Shown: piece by piece, positions 35,624 through 44,206 of the stretch | Numbering within the stretch: position 1 is the first letter of the stretch | Layout: each line of letters starts with the position of its first letter | NCBI RefSeq assembly: GCF_020400655.1 | Contig: NZ_JAINRC010000023.1 | Location: 1-64,000, forward strand | DNA length: 64,000 nucleotides | From: Streptomyces spinosus | GTDB lineage: Bacteria > Actinomycetota > Actinomycetes > Streptomycetales > Streptomycetaceae | Direction: 5' to 3' | Made by a program: the position numbers and the translations under genes | The notes under the pieces: generated by a model | What the model was told of the DNA's origin: nothing | Database searches by the model: none | The model's input: the letters and a program-made list of their open reading frames with translations, nothing else

Positions 35624-35895
35624 GCCTCGCGTCAGGAGAGCCGGCCCACAACCGTCCGGGGCCCGCGCGGAGGACCTGCGCCTCCGGCTGGAGCACACCA
35701 GGAACCCGGTCCGCCATCGCAGCGGCCGGTACCGGGCGGTCGCGGCCCGCCCCCGTCGCGGACGGGTGGCCCGCCGAGCGCCGGGTGTCGTCGCGCGCCC
35801 CGACAGGTGCGCCCCCGGCCCGGAACCGGGTGGCGCCGTGCGGTCGTACGCCCCGGCGCCACCGCCCCGCGACCGCCTCCGGCCAGGGACACGTA

Positions 35896-36495
35896 TCAGG
35901 TGGCCGGAGCCGTGTTCTGTGACGCGTGCCGCGACAGCCGGGCGGTGACCGTCTCCAGCAGTTCGTCGGAGAACTCCTGGTCGTCCACGGCCCGTGCCAT
36001 GAGCACGGCACCGACGAGGGCGCTCAGGGTGACCATCGCCTCCGCCCGGGCGTCCTCCCCGTCCTCGGCGTCGTCGTCCAGGCCGGCGATCAGGTCCAGG
36101 TAGGTGCGGACCTGCTTCTCGTACGCCTCCTTGACGTCCTGGCCGCCGCGCGCGGTGGCGGCCCCGAGGGTGACCAGGGCACAGCCGGTGGCCGGTGCGT
36201 CCCGGTGCTGCTTGGCGAGGTAGGCGTCGATCAGTCCGGCTCGCGGATCCTGCTCGTTCTTCCGCGCGGACCGCTCCATCTTCGCGGTGCCCTCCGCCAG
36301 GGCGAAGGCGGCGGCCTGGGTGATCAGGTCGTCGCGCGACCGGAAGTGCTTGTAGAAACCGCCGTGCGTCAGCCCGGCCTCGTTCATGAGCTCCGCGATC
36401 CCGGGGCGGGTGACGCCTTCGGCGCGGATCTTGCGTGAGGTGATCCGCAGCACCCGTTCACGGGTCGCCGCCTTCTCCGCCTGCGAGTGGCCCAT
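35896..36495 (-). CDS. TetR/AcrR family regulator
   Basis: A 199-residue repressor. The N-terminal HTH is clear: RERVLRITSRKIRAEGV, GIAELMNEAGLTHGGFYKHF. The longer C-terminal ligand domain has TGCALVTLGAA and ALVGAVLMARAVDD. ATG 36495 is chosen; the 22 residues upstream in frame do not look like a TetR start. It is divergent from the isochorismatase/aldehyde dehydrogenase operon and almost certainly controls it through the two repeats at 36543 and 36609. HTH sequence GGFYKHFRSRDDL is of the type seen in electrophile- or quinone-responsive TetR proteins. Confidence 0.9.
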   Translation of the reverse strand: MGHSQAEKAATRERVLRITSRKIRAEGVTRPGIAELMNEAGLTHGGFYKHFRSRDDLITQAAAFALAEGTAKMERSARKNEQDPRAGLIDAYLAKQHRDAPATGCALVTLGAATARGGQDVKEAYEKQVRTYLDLIAGLDDDAEDGEDARAEAMVTLSALVGAVLMARAVDDQEFSDELLETVTARLSRHASQNTAPAT

Positions 36496-36542
36496 CCGAC
36501 CCTGCCTTTCATGGAGCGACGCGGTGGGACACCGCGCAACTG

Positions 36543-36557
36543 GATGACGTACATCAT
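36543..36557. promoter_or_regulatory. TetR operator, copy 1
   Basis: GATGACGTACATCAT, a near-perfect palindrome centred on GTAC, 48 bp upstream of the TetR start. TGGATGACGTAC is repeated at 36607-36618. Confidence 0.75.
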
Positions 36558-36608
36558 ACACCTGCGCCTGTCAAAGCTGCCTGTCCGGCCTCTCCGTTTG
36601 ACTTTCTG

Positions 36609-36624
36609 GATGACGTACGTAATC
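36609..36624. promoter_or_regulatory. TetR operator, copy 2
   Basis: GATGACGTACGTAATC, second copy of the palindrome, 44 bp upstream of the isochorismatase start. Two copies give separate control of the divergent promoters. Confidence 0.75.
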
Positions 36625-36667
36625 TCGATTCAGGATGTTACTCATCATCCAGATCGGAGCTGAACCG

Positions 36668-37297
36668 ATGACCCCGACCTACGACCCCCGTCGCACGGCC
36701 GTCCTGCTGGTCGACCCCTTCAACGACTTCCTCTCCGAGGGCGGCAAGATCTGGCCGCGCCTGGAGCCCATGGCGCGGGAGGTGGGGCTGCTGGACCACC
36801 TGCGCTCCGTGGTCGCCTCCGCCCGCGAGAACGGCGTCCGCGTCGTGTTCGTCCCGCACCGCCGCTGGGAGCCGGGCGACTACGAGACGTGGGACCACCC
36901 CAACCCCACCCAGCTCGGCATCATGGAGCGCCACAGCTTCGCCCGCGGGACCTGGGGCGGCGAGTTCCACCCCGACTTCCAGCCGCAGCCGGGCGAGCCC
37001 GTGGTCCAGGAGCACTGGGCGCAGAGCGGGTTCGCCAACACGGACCTCGACTTCCAGCTCAAGCAGCACGGCATCACCCACGTGGTGCTCGTCGGCCTGC
37101 TGGCGAACACATGCATCGAGTCGACCGGCCGCTTCGCCATGGAACTCGGCTACCACGTGACGCTGGTGCGCGACGCCACCGCGGCGTTCCTGCCCGAGAT
37201 GTTGCACGCCGCGCACGAGCTGAACGGCCCCACCTACGCCCACGCCATCACCACCACCGACGAACTCACCACCGCGTTCAAGGGAGCACACGCATGA
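36668..37297 (+). CDS. Isochorismatase family cysteine hydrolase
   Basis: A 209-residue cysteine hydrolase. The catalytic triad is readable: Asp in VLLVDPFNDF (about 16), Lys in the DFQLKQHG region, and Cys in LLANTCIESTGRFAMELGYHVTLVRDA. Relatives include nicotinamidase, N-carbamoylsarcosine amidase and isochorismatase. ATG 36668 is chosen for motif spacing. Its stop overlaps the aldehyde dehydrogenase ATG (ATGA), so the two are coupled. Divergent TetR control suggests induction by an incoming amide or hydrolysable substrate. Confidence 0.88.
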   Translation: MTPTYDPRRTAVLLVDPFNDFLSEGGKIWPRLEPMAREVGLLDHLRSVVASARENGVRVVFVPHRRWEPGDYETWDHPNPTQLGIMERHSFARGTWGGEFHPDFQPQPGEPVVQEHWAQSGFANTDLDFQLKQHGITHVVLVGLLANTCIESTGRFAMELGYHVTLVRDATAAFLPEMLHAAHELNGPTYAHAITTTDELTTAFKGAHA

Positions 37298-38871
37298 CCC
37301 TCACCGGAGACCTGCTGATCGGAGCCTCCCAGGTCCCCGCGACCGCGGGCACCATGAAGGCGCTCAACCCCGCCACCGGCGAACTCCTCGAGCCCGAGTT
37401 CGCCTTCGGCGGCGCGGCCGAGGTCGACCGCGCGGTCCGCCTGGCCGACGAGGCGTTCGACAGCTACAGCCACACCGGCCTGGCCGAGCGCGCCGCCTTC
37501 CTCGAACTCGTCGCGGACAAGCTGGAGGCGGTCAAGGACCAGCTCGCCGCTCGTCTCGAGCTGGAGACCGGTCTGCCGGCCGCCCAGTTCGAGGGCGAGG
37601 CCGTACGGACCGCCGGCGTGTTCCGCAAGTTCGCCGTCGTCGTCCGCAAGGGCCGCTTCCTCCAGGCGACCATCGACCCCGCGCAGCCGGACCGGCAGCC
37701 CGCACCGCGCCTCGACCACCGGTTGCAGAAGGTCGCCCTCGGCCCGGTCGTCGTCTTCGGCGCCAGCAACTTCCCGATCTCCTACTCGGTGGCGGGCGGC
37801 GACGTCGCCTCGGCACTGGCGGCCGGCTGCCCCGTCATCGTCAAGGCCCACAACGCGCACCCCGGCGCCTCCGAGATCGAGGGCCGGGTCATCCAGGAGG
37901 CCGTCGCCGAGGCAGGACTGCACGAGGGCGTCTTCTCCCTCGTCCGCGGCGCGGGCAACGAGATCGGCGAGGCGCTGGTGGACCACCCCCTGGTCCGCGC
38001 GGTCACCTTCACCGGCTCCGAGACCGGCGGCATGGCCCTCTACCGCCGGGCCCAGCAGCGCCCCGACCCCATCCCGGTGTTCACCGAGATGACCAGCGTC
38101 AACCCGACCTTCGTCCTGCCCGCCGCCCTGGCGGCACGCGGAGCGGAGATCGGCGGCGGACTGGTCCAGCGCGGCATGTACAACGTCGGACAGGCCTGCC
38201 TGAAGCCCGCCGTCCTCCTCGCCGTCGACGGACCCGGCTTCCCGGAACTGCGGGACGCCGCGATCGCCGAGGTGGAGAAGGTGGCCGCGCGGACCATGCT
38301 CACGCCCGGCATCCACGACGCCTACACCCGCAACGCCCGGCGCCTGGCGGACGAGGGCGCCACCCGGATCGCCGCGGGACCGGCCCCGGACGGCGTGTGG
38401 GACGGCCAGTCCCAGCTGTACGAGGTCAGCGGGGAGCGGTTCCTGGCCGAGCCGGCCCTGCGCGAGGAGGTCTTCGGCCCCGCCCTGCTGCTGGTACGGC
38501 TGAGCGGCCCGGAGCAACTGCCGGAGGCGGCCCGCGCGTTCCGCGGACAGCTCTCGGCCACCCTGCACGCCGACGCCGCCGACCGCGCCGAGGCCGAGCG
38601 GCTCCTGCCGGTCCTGGAGCGCCGTACGGGACGCATCGTGTTCAACGCCTTCTCGATCCCGCAGGAAGTCACGTACGCCACCACCCACGGAGGCCCGTTC
38701 CCGGCCACCTCCGACAGCCGCTTCACCTCCGTCGGCATGGGCGCGATCGAGCGGTTCATACGGCCGGTCACCTACCAGAACTTCCCCGACGAGCTTCTGC
38801 CGCAGCCGCTGCGCGAGGCGAACCCGCTGCACCTGTGGCGGGTCGTCGACGGCGAACTCACCCGGGACTGA
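37294..38871 (+). CDS. Aldehyde dehydrogenase (NADP-type, ketoglutarate-semialdehyde DH-like)
   Basis: A 525-residue aldehyde dehydrogenase. Nucleotide-binding VVVFGASNFPISYS and FTGSETGGMAL are present. The catalytic Cys is in YNVGQACLKP and the general-base Glu in VFTEMTSVNP. This fits the branch that includes 2,5-dioxovalerate (alpha-ketoglutarate semialdehyde) dehydrogenases, about 510-525 residues. It is translationally coupled to the isochorismatase-like gene. Together they would hydrolyse and then oxidise a carbonyl compound. A hairpin 10 bp after the stop isolates it from the next gene. Confidence 0.88.
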   Translation: MTLTGDLLIGASQVPATAGTMKALNPATGELLEPEFAFGGAAEVDRAVRLADEAFDSYSHTGLAERAAFLELVADKLEAVKDQLAARLELETGLPAAQFEGEAVRTAGVFRKFAVVVRKGRFLQATIDPAQPDRQPAPRLDHRLQKVALGPVVVFGASNFPISYSVAGGDVASALAAGCPVIVKAHNAHPGASEIEGRVIQEAVAEAGLHEGVFSLVRGAGNEIGEALVDHPLVRAVTFTGSETGGMALYRRAQQRPDPIPVFTEMTSVNPTFVLPAALAARGAEIGGGLVQRGMYNVGQACLKPAVLLAVDGPGFPELRDAAIAEVEKVAARTMLTPGIHDAYTRNARRLADEGATRIAAGPAPDGVWDGQSQLYEVSGERFLAEPALREEVFGPALLLVRLSGPEQLPEAARAFRGQLSATLHADAADRAEAERLLPVLERRTGRIVFNAFSIPQEVTYATTHGGPFPATSDSRFTSVGMGAIERFIRPVTYQNFPDELLPQPLREANPLHLWRVVDGELTRD

Positions 38872-38881
38872 ACCGCCCCAC

Positions 38882-38907
38882 GGCCCCGTCCGCCACCGGA
38901 CGGGGCC
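38882..38907. terminator. Hairpin after the aldehyde dehydrogenase gene
   Basis: GGCCCCGTCCG and CGGACGGGGCC, perfect 11-bp stem, 4-nt loop. It may attenuate rather than fully separate the next same-strand gene. Confidence 0.8.
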
Positions 38908-38957
38908 CGTTCCGCCGAAGACAGGGGATCGCCCCCACCAAGGAAAGGAGCCCTTCT

Positions 38958-39443
38958 GTGACAGTCACCGACCGCGCCGCCTCGGACGACGAGCGCGAGG
39001 CCCGCGAGGAGGTGCGCCGGAGACTGCTCGGCGCATGGCAGCTCGTGTCGTACACCGCCGAAAGCTCCGACGGAGAGGTCGTCCACCCCCTCGGCCCCGC
39101 CCCGTACGGCCTGATCGTCTACACCCCGGAGGGCTACATGTCCGCCCAGCTGGGGCGCGGCGACCGCCCGCCCCTGAGATCGGCGCGTCTCGAGGACGCG
39201 GAGACCGGCGAACTGGCGAGGGCGGCGGCCGGCTACGTCTCCTACGGCGGGCCGTTCGAGGTCGTGGACCCCACCACCGTGGAGCACCACGTCACCACCA
39301 GCCTGTTCCCCAACTGGATCGGGCGCTCCCAGGTGCGGAAGGTGCGTTTCGTGGGCTCGTTCCTCCAGCTCGCCGTCGCCACCCCCACCCGGCTCTGGGG
39401 TGCGGAGCGCACGGCCGAACTCACCTGGCACAGGCTGACCTGA
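38958..39443 (+). CDS. Lipocalin-like domain protein
   Basis: A 161-residue protein of the lipocalin_5-like type seen in actinobacterial catabolic clusters: LLGAWQLVSYTAESSDGEVVHPLG, GLIVYTPEGYMSAQL, then alternating beta strands to WGAERTAELTWHRL. GTG 38958 is preceded by AGGAAAGGAG. It may bind or isomerise a small hydrophobic ligand; no catalytic motif is recognised. It lies 86 bp after the aldehyde dehydrogenase gene with a hairpin between. Confidence 0.78.
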   Translation: MTVTDRAASDDEREAREEVRRRLLGAWQLVSYTAESSDGEVVHPLGPAPYGLIVYTPEGYMSAQLGRGDRPPLRSARLEDAETGELARAAAGYVSYGGPFEVVDPTTVEHHVTTSLFPNWIGRSQVRKVRFVGSFLQLAVATPTRLWGAERTAELTWHRLT

Positions 39444-39895
39444 CCACGAGCGCCGCGGCGGGCTCCTGCGGGTGAACCCTCGGCGCGGGTCGCCTCGTCG
39501 TCCCCTGTGAGGGCTGCCGCCGTCCACGCGGGCGGCGGCAGCGGGACGGCCGCCTCGGCGTGACACGCCGCGACGACGGGCGGCCCGTTCCCCGTGCGGC
39601 GGTCCGGTCCACCGGCCCGGCCTCCCGTACGGCCTCGGCGGCCCTCTCCTCACGTCTGCCCGACCGGACAGGGCCGCCGCCCACGACTTCGGGGACACCC
39701 GCCGGCCCGGTGGGTGACCGGAGGAGGACGAGCCCGCCCGGACCGCGCAGGCGGCAGAGAGGGCGGCGGCCGAGGTGCTGAGAGGCCCGTCCCGTCCAAC
39801 ACGCTCCGGTGTGCGCGTCACACGTGTGTGAGTGCGGTCACGGCGCGTCCACACGGTCGTGAATCGCTTGACGCTCGCCTGGCGCAGGCGCAAGC

Positions 39896-39907
39896 TTGCT
39901 TCGTCAA
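39896..39907 (-). promoter_or_regulatory. Operator I1
   Basis: TTGCTTCGTCAA; oriented leftward TTGCTTGACGAAGCAAG, exact consensus. It is followed by CAAATGG and then I2, 20 bp centre to centre. Confidence 0.72.
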
Positions 39908-39915
39908 GCAAATGG

Positions 39916-39927
39916 TTGATCGATCAA
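39916..39927. promoter_or_regulatory. Operator I2, perfect palindrome
   Basis: TTGATCGATCAA, same spacing (TTG-N6-CAA), sister of D1. It lies 39 bp before the SDR start codon. Confidence 0.68.
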
Positions 39928-39965
39928 AGGACCGGTCCCGACATCCTGAGGCAAGGAGAATTCCG

Positions 39966-40730
39966 ATGGGAATGCTCGACGGGAAGGTAGTGCTCATCAC
40001 CGGCAGCGCGGGCGGCATGGGGCGCGTCGCGGCACTGATCTTCGCCAGGGAGGGTGCGAAGATCGTCGGGTCGGACGTCAAGACCGACCTCAACGACGAG
40101 ACGGTCGGGCTCGTCCGCGACGCGGGCGGCGAGATGACGGGGATCGCGCCGATCGACCTGACCGACCCGGAACAGGCGCGGCAGTTGGTCGAGGGCGCCG
40201 TCAGCGCCTACGGCGGACTCGATGTGGTGTACAACAACGCGGCCATGCAGCGTTTTGGCCCCATGCCGGATTTCTCGGTCGAGGACTGGCGGGCGACGGA
40301 GGCCGGCGAACTCGACATCCCGTTCTTCGTGTCGAAGTTCGCGTGGCCGCACCTGGTCCGGCGCGGCGGTGGCGTCATCATCAACGTGGCATCGGAGGCC
40401 GGCATGATCGCAGGGTCGAACCCTCCGATGGTCGCGCACACCGCAGCGAACGCCGGCGTCATCGGCATGACGCGGCAGCTCGCGCTCGAAGGAGCCCCGC
40501 ACGGCATACGCGCGGTGGCGATCAGCCCCGGTCCGGTGCTGACCCCGGCCAGCGACCGGGACCTGGGTGACAACCAGGCCCTCCGGGACGCCGTCACCAG
40601 CAAGACGCTCCTCAAGCGGTTCGCCAGGCCCGAGGAGATCGTGGAGCTGGCCGCCTTCCTCGCTTCCGACCGGGCGTCGTACATCACGGGTGCCAACTAC
40701 CCGGTCGACGGCGGCGCGAGCGCCTGGTAA
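39966..40730 (+). CDS. SDR family protein with HxxxN in place of YxxxK
   Basis: A 254-residue SDR fold. The glycine motif is ITGSAGGMG; NNAA takes the usual NNAG place. IINVASEAG and the tail LASDRASYITGANYPVDGG are typical. At the catalytic site the sequence is VAHTAANAGVIGMTR: His replaces the Tyr and Asn replaces the Lys of YxxxK. The decayed paralogue at 40899-41468 has the same VAHCAANAGV, so the change is a lineage feature and not a sequencing error. ATG 39966 follows AAGGAGAA. It may use a different chemistry or bind ligand without reducing it. Confidence 0.85.
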   Translation: MGMLDGKVVLITGSAGGMGRVAALIFAREGAKIVGSDVKTDLNDETVGLVRDAGGEMTGIAPIDLTDPEQARQLVEGAVSAYGGLDVVYNNAAMQRFGPMPDFSVEDWRATEAGELDIPFFVSKFAWPHLVRRGGGVIINVASEAGMIAGSNPPMVAHTAANAGVIGMTRQLALEGAPHGIRAVAISPGPVLTPASDRDLGDNQALRDAVTSKTLLKRFARPEEIVELAAFLASDRASYITGANYPVDGGASAW

Positions 40731-40898
40731 CACCGTCCGCTCGCGGTGGTTCCGACCCGTCCCCGTGGCGCCGCGCTGCCGGTGTCCCCTCGCACTCCGG
40801 CGGCGGCGCGCGCCCCGGGGGCGCCGGATCCAGGCGTCGCGCGGTGCGGGACCTGCTGCTCCCTTTCGAGCCGCGTACGCCGATGGACCGAAGACGGC

Positions 40899-41468
40899 AT
40901 GCTCCGGGTCGGCCGCGACATCCAGGAGGACGCCAGCCGCGGGACGGTCGAACTCGTACGTAGTGCGGCTGGTGAGGCGACGCACGTCGCGCCGGTCGAC
41001 CTGCGGGACCGCCTTCTCCGTCGACGACTGGAACGCCATAGTCGGCGAGCTCAACGTCCCTTTCTCGTAACCAAGTTCGCCTGGCCACATCTGGTCCGGA
41101 GCGGCGCAGGCGTCGTCCTCGACGTGGCCTCCGTCGCGGGCTCGATCGCGGGGCAGGTGCCGCCGATGGTCGCGCACTGCGCGGCGAACGCCGGCGTCGT
41201 CGGCATGACGAGGCGACTCGCGCTCGAAGGGGCGCCGCACGGCATCCGGGCAGTGTCCATCAGTCCCGGGCCCGTCAGCACGCCGGCCAGTGAACGGGAT
41301 CTCGGCGACGACCAGGCGGCGCGGGACGCGGTCACCGGCAAGACACTCCTCAAGCGCTTCGCCCGCCCCGAGGAGATCGTCGAACTCGCGGCCTTTCTCG
41401 CCTCCGACCGCGCGGCGTACATCACAGGCACGGACTACCTGGTCGACGGCGGCGCCGCGGCGTGGTGA
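40899..41468 (+). pseudogene. Decayed duplicate of the HxxxN SDR
   Basis: From about 41060 to the TGA at 41466-41468 the frame is nearly identical in order to the preceding SDR (VTKFAWPHLVRSGAGV, VAHCAANAGVVGMTRRLAL, KTLLKRFARPEEIVELAAF). Before that, the nucleotide-binding N-terminus is gone. A stretch matching FSVEDW...GELDIPF of the parent appears in the +1 frame (FSVDDWNAIVGELNVPF, about 41013-41066), so at least two frame changes and a large 5' deletion separate it from function. The only readable N-terminal remnant is VELVRSAAGEATHVAPVDL. Confidence 0.85.
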
Positions 41469-41543
41469 GGTGCCGCCGCGCCCCGGCCCGCCCCGGGCGA
41501 CCGGCACACCCAACGGAGGCCGCACGGCGGACACTTCTTACGA

Positions 41544-41555
41544 TTGACGCATCAA
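41544..41555. promoter_or_regulatory. Operator J (orphan)
   Basis: TTGACGCATCAA; oriented leftward TTACTTGATGCGTCAAT. It is flanked by the 3' ends of two genes, so it no longer controls an obvious start codon. Confidence 0.6.
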
Positions 41556-41676
41556 GTAACGGCTCGTAGAGTCTCGGCGACAGCGGAGAGGTGGACCGTA
41601 CGCCGCCACGACCGGGGCCTGCCGTCCGCGCTCGGCTGGCACGCTGTCCCGTGCCCCCCGTCGCGGAACAGCCTCC

Positions 41677-41718
41677 GCACGGTGCCCCGGACGCGCTCGG
41701 CGCTCCGGGGCACCGTGC
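41677..41718. terminator. Hairpin downstream of the FMN reductase gene
   Basis: GCACGGTGCCCCGGA pairs perfectly with TCCGGGGCACCGTGC across a 12-nt loop, 61 bp beyond the leftward stop. Confidence 0.8.
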
Positions 41719-41779
41719 CCGCGAGGACCGTACCGGCACGGCGGTGGAACCGGCAGCCGCCGCACCGCGACGGCTCACC

Positions 41780-42400
41780 TCACTCCCCGCCCTCCAGTAG
41801 CCGCGCGAACGGTACGAGACCGTCGTGGGGATCCTCGACGGTCGGCGCCTCACGCCGTGCCACCGCGTCGGCGAGTTCCCGAGCAGCTCGCCCGATACGC
41901 CGCACCAGCGGGTCCTGCGTGTCGCCGCTGCCGTAGCCCCAGTCATCCGTCGCGGCGAACACCGCCGTGGGCACGACCACCGCGCGCAGGTACGCGAACA
42001 GGGGTCGCACCGCGTGTTCGAGGACGAGTGAGTGCCGCCCGGTGCCTCCGGTGGCGGCTGTCAGCACCGGCTTGTCCACCAGAGCGGTGTCTTCGAGACA
42101 CTCGAAGAACATCTTGAACAACCCGCTGTACGAGGCGGTGAAGGTCGGCGTCACCACGATCAGGCCGTCGGCGGCCGTCACGGCGTCGAACGCGCGCCCC
42201 AGCCCGGGTGACGGATAGCCCGCCATCAGGTGGTTGACCAGGTCGTGCGCGTGGTCGCGTACCTCGACGACCTCGACGTCGACCTGGGCCCCGCGCCCCT
42301 CCAGCTCGGCGCGGACACCGTCGGTGAGCCGGTCGGCGAGCATCCGGGTCGTGGACGGCAGCCGCAGGCCGGCCGACACCACGGCGAGCGTGCGCTTCAT
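41780..42400 (-). CDS. NADPH-dependent FMN reductase (CE1759-like)
   Basis: A 206-residue flavodoxin-fold reductase: LAVVSAGLRLPSTTRMLADRL at the FMN-phosphate loop, TPTFTASYSGLFKMFFECL, and ATGGTGRHSLVLEHAVRPLFAYL. It is the family usually found paired with CE1758-type LLM oxygenases, to which it supplies reduced FMN. Its start overlaps the end of the LLM3 gene by 4 nt (ATGA), so the two are translationally coupled with the oxygenase first. A terminator follows. Confidence 0.9.
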   Translation of the reverse strand: MKRTLAVVSAGLRLPSTTRMLADRLTDGVRAELEGRGAQVDVEVVEVRDHAHDLVNHLMAGYPSPGLGRAFDAVTAADGLIVVTPTFTASYSGLFKMFFECLEDTALVDKPVLTAATGGTGRHSLVLEHAVRPLFAYLRAVVVPTAVFAATDDWGYGSGDTQDPLVRRIGRAARELADAVARREAPTVEDPHDGLVPFARLLEGGE

Positions 42401-43494
42401 CGTCCGCCCTCAGCGCCTGCGAGTCCGGCCGCCGCGCCCACGGAGGGATGCACGGGGGCGTCCGGCACGTGGGCGGGCCGGCTCCTGGCGAACTCCTTGC
42501 GCAGGACGGGCACGATCTCGCCCAGCGATTCGATCTGCTCCAGCACGGTCCTGTGCGGGACGCCGATGCCGTCGACGTTGAACAACTGCCGCTGGTAGTC
42601 GCCGCCCGCGTTCTCGCGGTAGGCGAGAACGCGCTCGATCACCTGTTGCGGGCTCCCGACGACCACCGCCGTCTGGGCCATCGTGTCCTCCAGCGACGGA
42701 CCGTTCCCGTACGCGGCGGAGCCGTCGAAGTAGGGGCGGAACTCCCGCACGGCGTCCTGCGAGTTCCTGCGCACGAACAGGTGGGCGGCGAGGCCGACGA
42801 CGGCGTGGTCGGCGGGGCCGTGTCCGTAGTGCTCGAAGCGGCTCCGGTAGAGGTCGACCAGCCTGCGCACGTGTTCCTTGGGCCAGAAGAGGTTGTTGTG
42901 GAAGAAGCCGTCACCGTAGTACGCGGCCTGTTCGGCGATCTCCGGGCTGCGGATGGACGCGTGCCAGACGAAGGGCGGAACACCGCCGAGCGGGCGCGGA
43001 GTGGAGGTGAAGCCCTGAAGCGGGGTACGGAACCGTCCGGTCCAGTCCACCACGTCCTCACGCCACAGCCGGTGCAGCAGGGCGTAGTTCTCCACGGCCA
43101 GTTCGATGCCGTTGCGGATGTCCTGGCCGAACCAGGGATAGACCGGGCCGGTGTTGCCACGGCCGAGCATCAGGTCGACCCGGCCGTCCGCGAGGTGTTG
43201 CAGCATCGCGTAGTCCTCGGCGATCTTCACCGGGTCGTTGGTGGTGATCAGTGTGGTGGACGTCGACAGCAGGATCCGTTCGGTCCGTGCCGCGATGTGC
43301 CCGAGCAGCGTGGTGGGGGAGGACGGGACGAAAGGAGGGTTGTGGTGCTCGCCGATCGCGAAGACGTCCAGCCCGACGTCCTCCGCGAGCTTCGCGTACT
43401 CCACGAGTGCCTTGATCCGCTCGTGCTCCGTGGGCGTCCGCCCGGACAGCGGGTCGCGAGCCACGTCACCCACGCCGAAGATCCCGAAGTGCAT
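42397..43494 (-). CDS. LLM class FMN-dependent monooxygenase (LLM3, CE1758-like)
   Basis: A 365-residue luciferase-like oxygenase: MHFGIFGVGDVARDP, AEDVGLDVFAIGEHHNPPF, GRVDLMLGRGNTGPVYPWFG, then PPFVWHASIRSPEIAEQAAYYGDGFFHN and VGSPQQVIERVLAYRE. It belongs to a different LLM subgroup from LLM1 and LLM2. With the downstream FMN reductase it forms a self-sufficient two-component oxygenase. The upstream 570 bp has no gene and ends with the degenerate operator K. Confidence 0.9.
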   Translation of the reverse strand: MHFGIFGVGDVARDPLSGRTPTEHERIKALVEYAKLAEDVGLDVFAIGEHHNPPFVPSSPTTLLGHIAARTERILLSTSTTLITTNDPVKIAEDYAMLQHLADGRVDLMLGRGNTGPVYPWFGQDIRNGIELAVENYALLHRLWREDVVDWTGRFRTPLQGFTSTPRPLGGVPPFVWHASIRSPEIAEQAAYYGDGFFHNNLFWPKEHVRRLVDLYRSRFEHYGHGPADHAVVGLAAHLFVRRNSQDAVREFRPYFDGSAAYGNGPSLEDTMAQTAVVVGSPQQVIERVLAYRENAGGDYQRQLFNVDGIGVPHRTVLEQIESLGEIVPVLRKEFARSRPAHVPDAPVHPSVGAAAGLAGAEGGR

Positions 43495-44206
43495 ATGTGT
43501 GTCCTGCCTGTCGTGTCGACGGCTGTGCCGGCCGCCGTGATGGACTGAGGGTTCCCCGGCTGAGTCACCGGTTGCTCTCGGCCGGCGCGCGATGCGCCGT
43601 GCGGGACGCGACAGCGGTACGGGGCTGTCCGCGGTGCGGACGCCGCGGTGAGGACCGCGGCGTCGTCGGCCGCCACCGGCCGGACGGCACTCGGGCCGGC
43701 CGCTTTCAGTTCCGGCCGGGCCGGACTGCCGTCCGGTCGTCGCCGCTTCCGAGGAGGGCGGCGGGTGGCATCAGGGGCGTGCCCGCCGGTCGACGGTGAC
43801 GGCCGTGCCCCACGAAGTCGCCGGCGGGAGCGCACCGGTCCTCGTCGGCGTGTGTGCCACGGTGCCGGCCGGTGCCCCCGAATGTGAGGACACGCGTGGT
43901 CCGAGGGTGCTCTGACGGGACGTCGGTGATGCTGGCAGCCATCTCGATTTCCTACGTGGTGTGCACTGCTGGGCAGTGGAGAACGATCGGGTGTCCGGCG
44001 GGCCGCGTGCGCTCGTCAGGTGTGAGCCATCGCCGCTGACGAAACCGGAGGCGCGGCGCCGAGGAACTTGCTACGCGAAGCAAATATAACCACGTATCTC
44101 GTCGGCCGTCCCACCGGAACCTGTGCCGTACGCCACACGGGGCACACCCGGCGCGGTCCTGTAAGGAGTACGCACGCCTCCGTGGTGGCCGGGGGGGGTG
44201 AACGCC
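43495..44206. other. 710-bp gene-poor region upstream of LLM3
   Basis: No supported gene. A leftward frame at 43706-43942 begins plausibly (MAASITDVPSEHPRTTRVLTF) but becomes low-complexity. The right end contains operator K. Part of the stretch may be a long leader or relic of a lost gene. Confidence 0.5.
44068..44079 (-). promoter_or_regulatory. Operator K (degenerate)
   Basis: TTGCTACGCGAA; oriented leftward TTGCTTCGCGTAGCAAG. It shares TTGCTACG with operator A but has GAA for CAA and TTC for TTGA. It is followed by CAAATATAACC; a similar CAAACATAACC occurs near 6954. A weak site 574 bp from LLM3. Confidence 0.45.

Larger units (their letters stand above)
39444..39965. other. Intergenic region holding operators I1/I2
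   Basis: About 520 bp. The left part has a hairpin at 39513-39542 (GCTGCCGCC/GGCGGCAGC). The middle has no confident gene. The right end holds two operators in front of the SDR gene, and a possible promoter (TTGACG 39868-39873, CAAGCT 39891-39896, 17-nt spacer). Confidence 0.55.
41469..41779. other. Gene-free interval with orphan operator J
   Basis: 311 bp between the 3' ends of the SDR pseudogene and the FMN reductase gene. It holds operator J and a terminator hairpin. No gene starts here that I can support. Confidence 0.6.

Noticed and set aside
41544..41936. Rightward gene starting inside operator J
   Set aside because: Low-complexity translation, no ribosome site and a terminator hairpin inside the frame.
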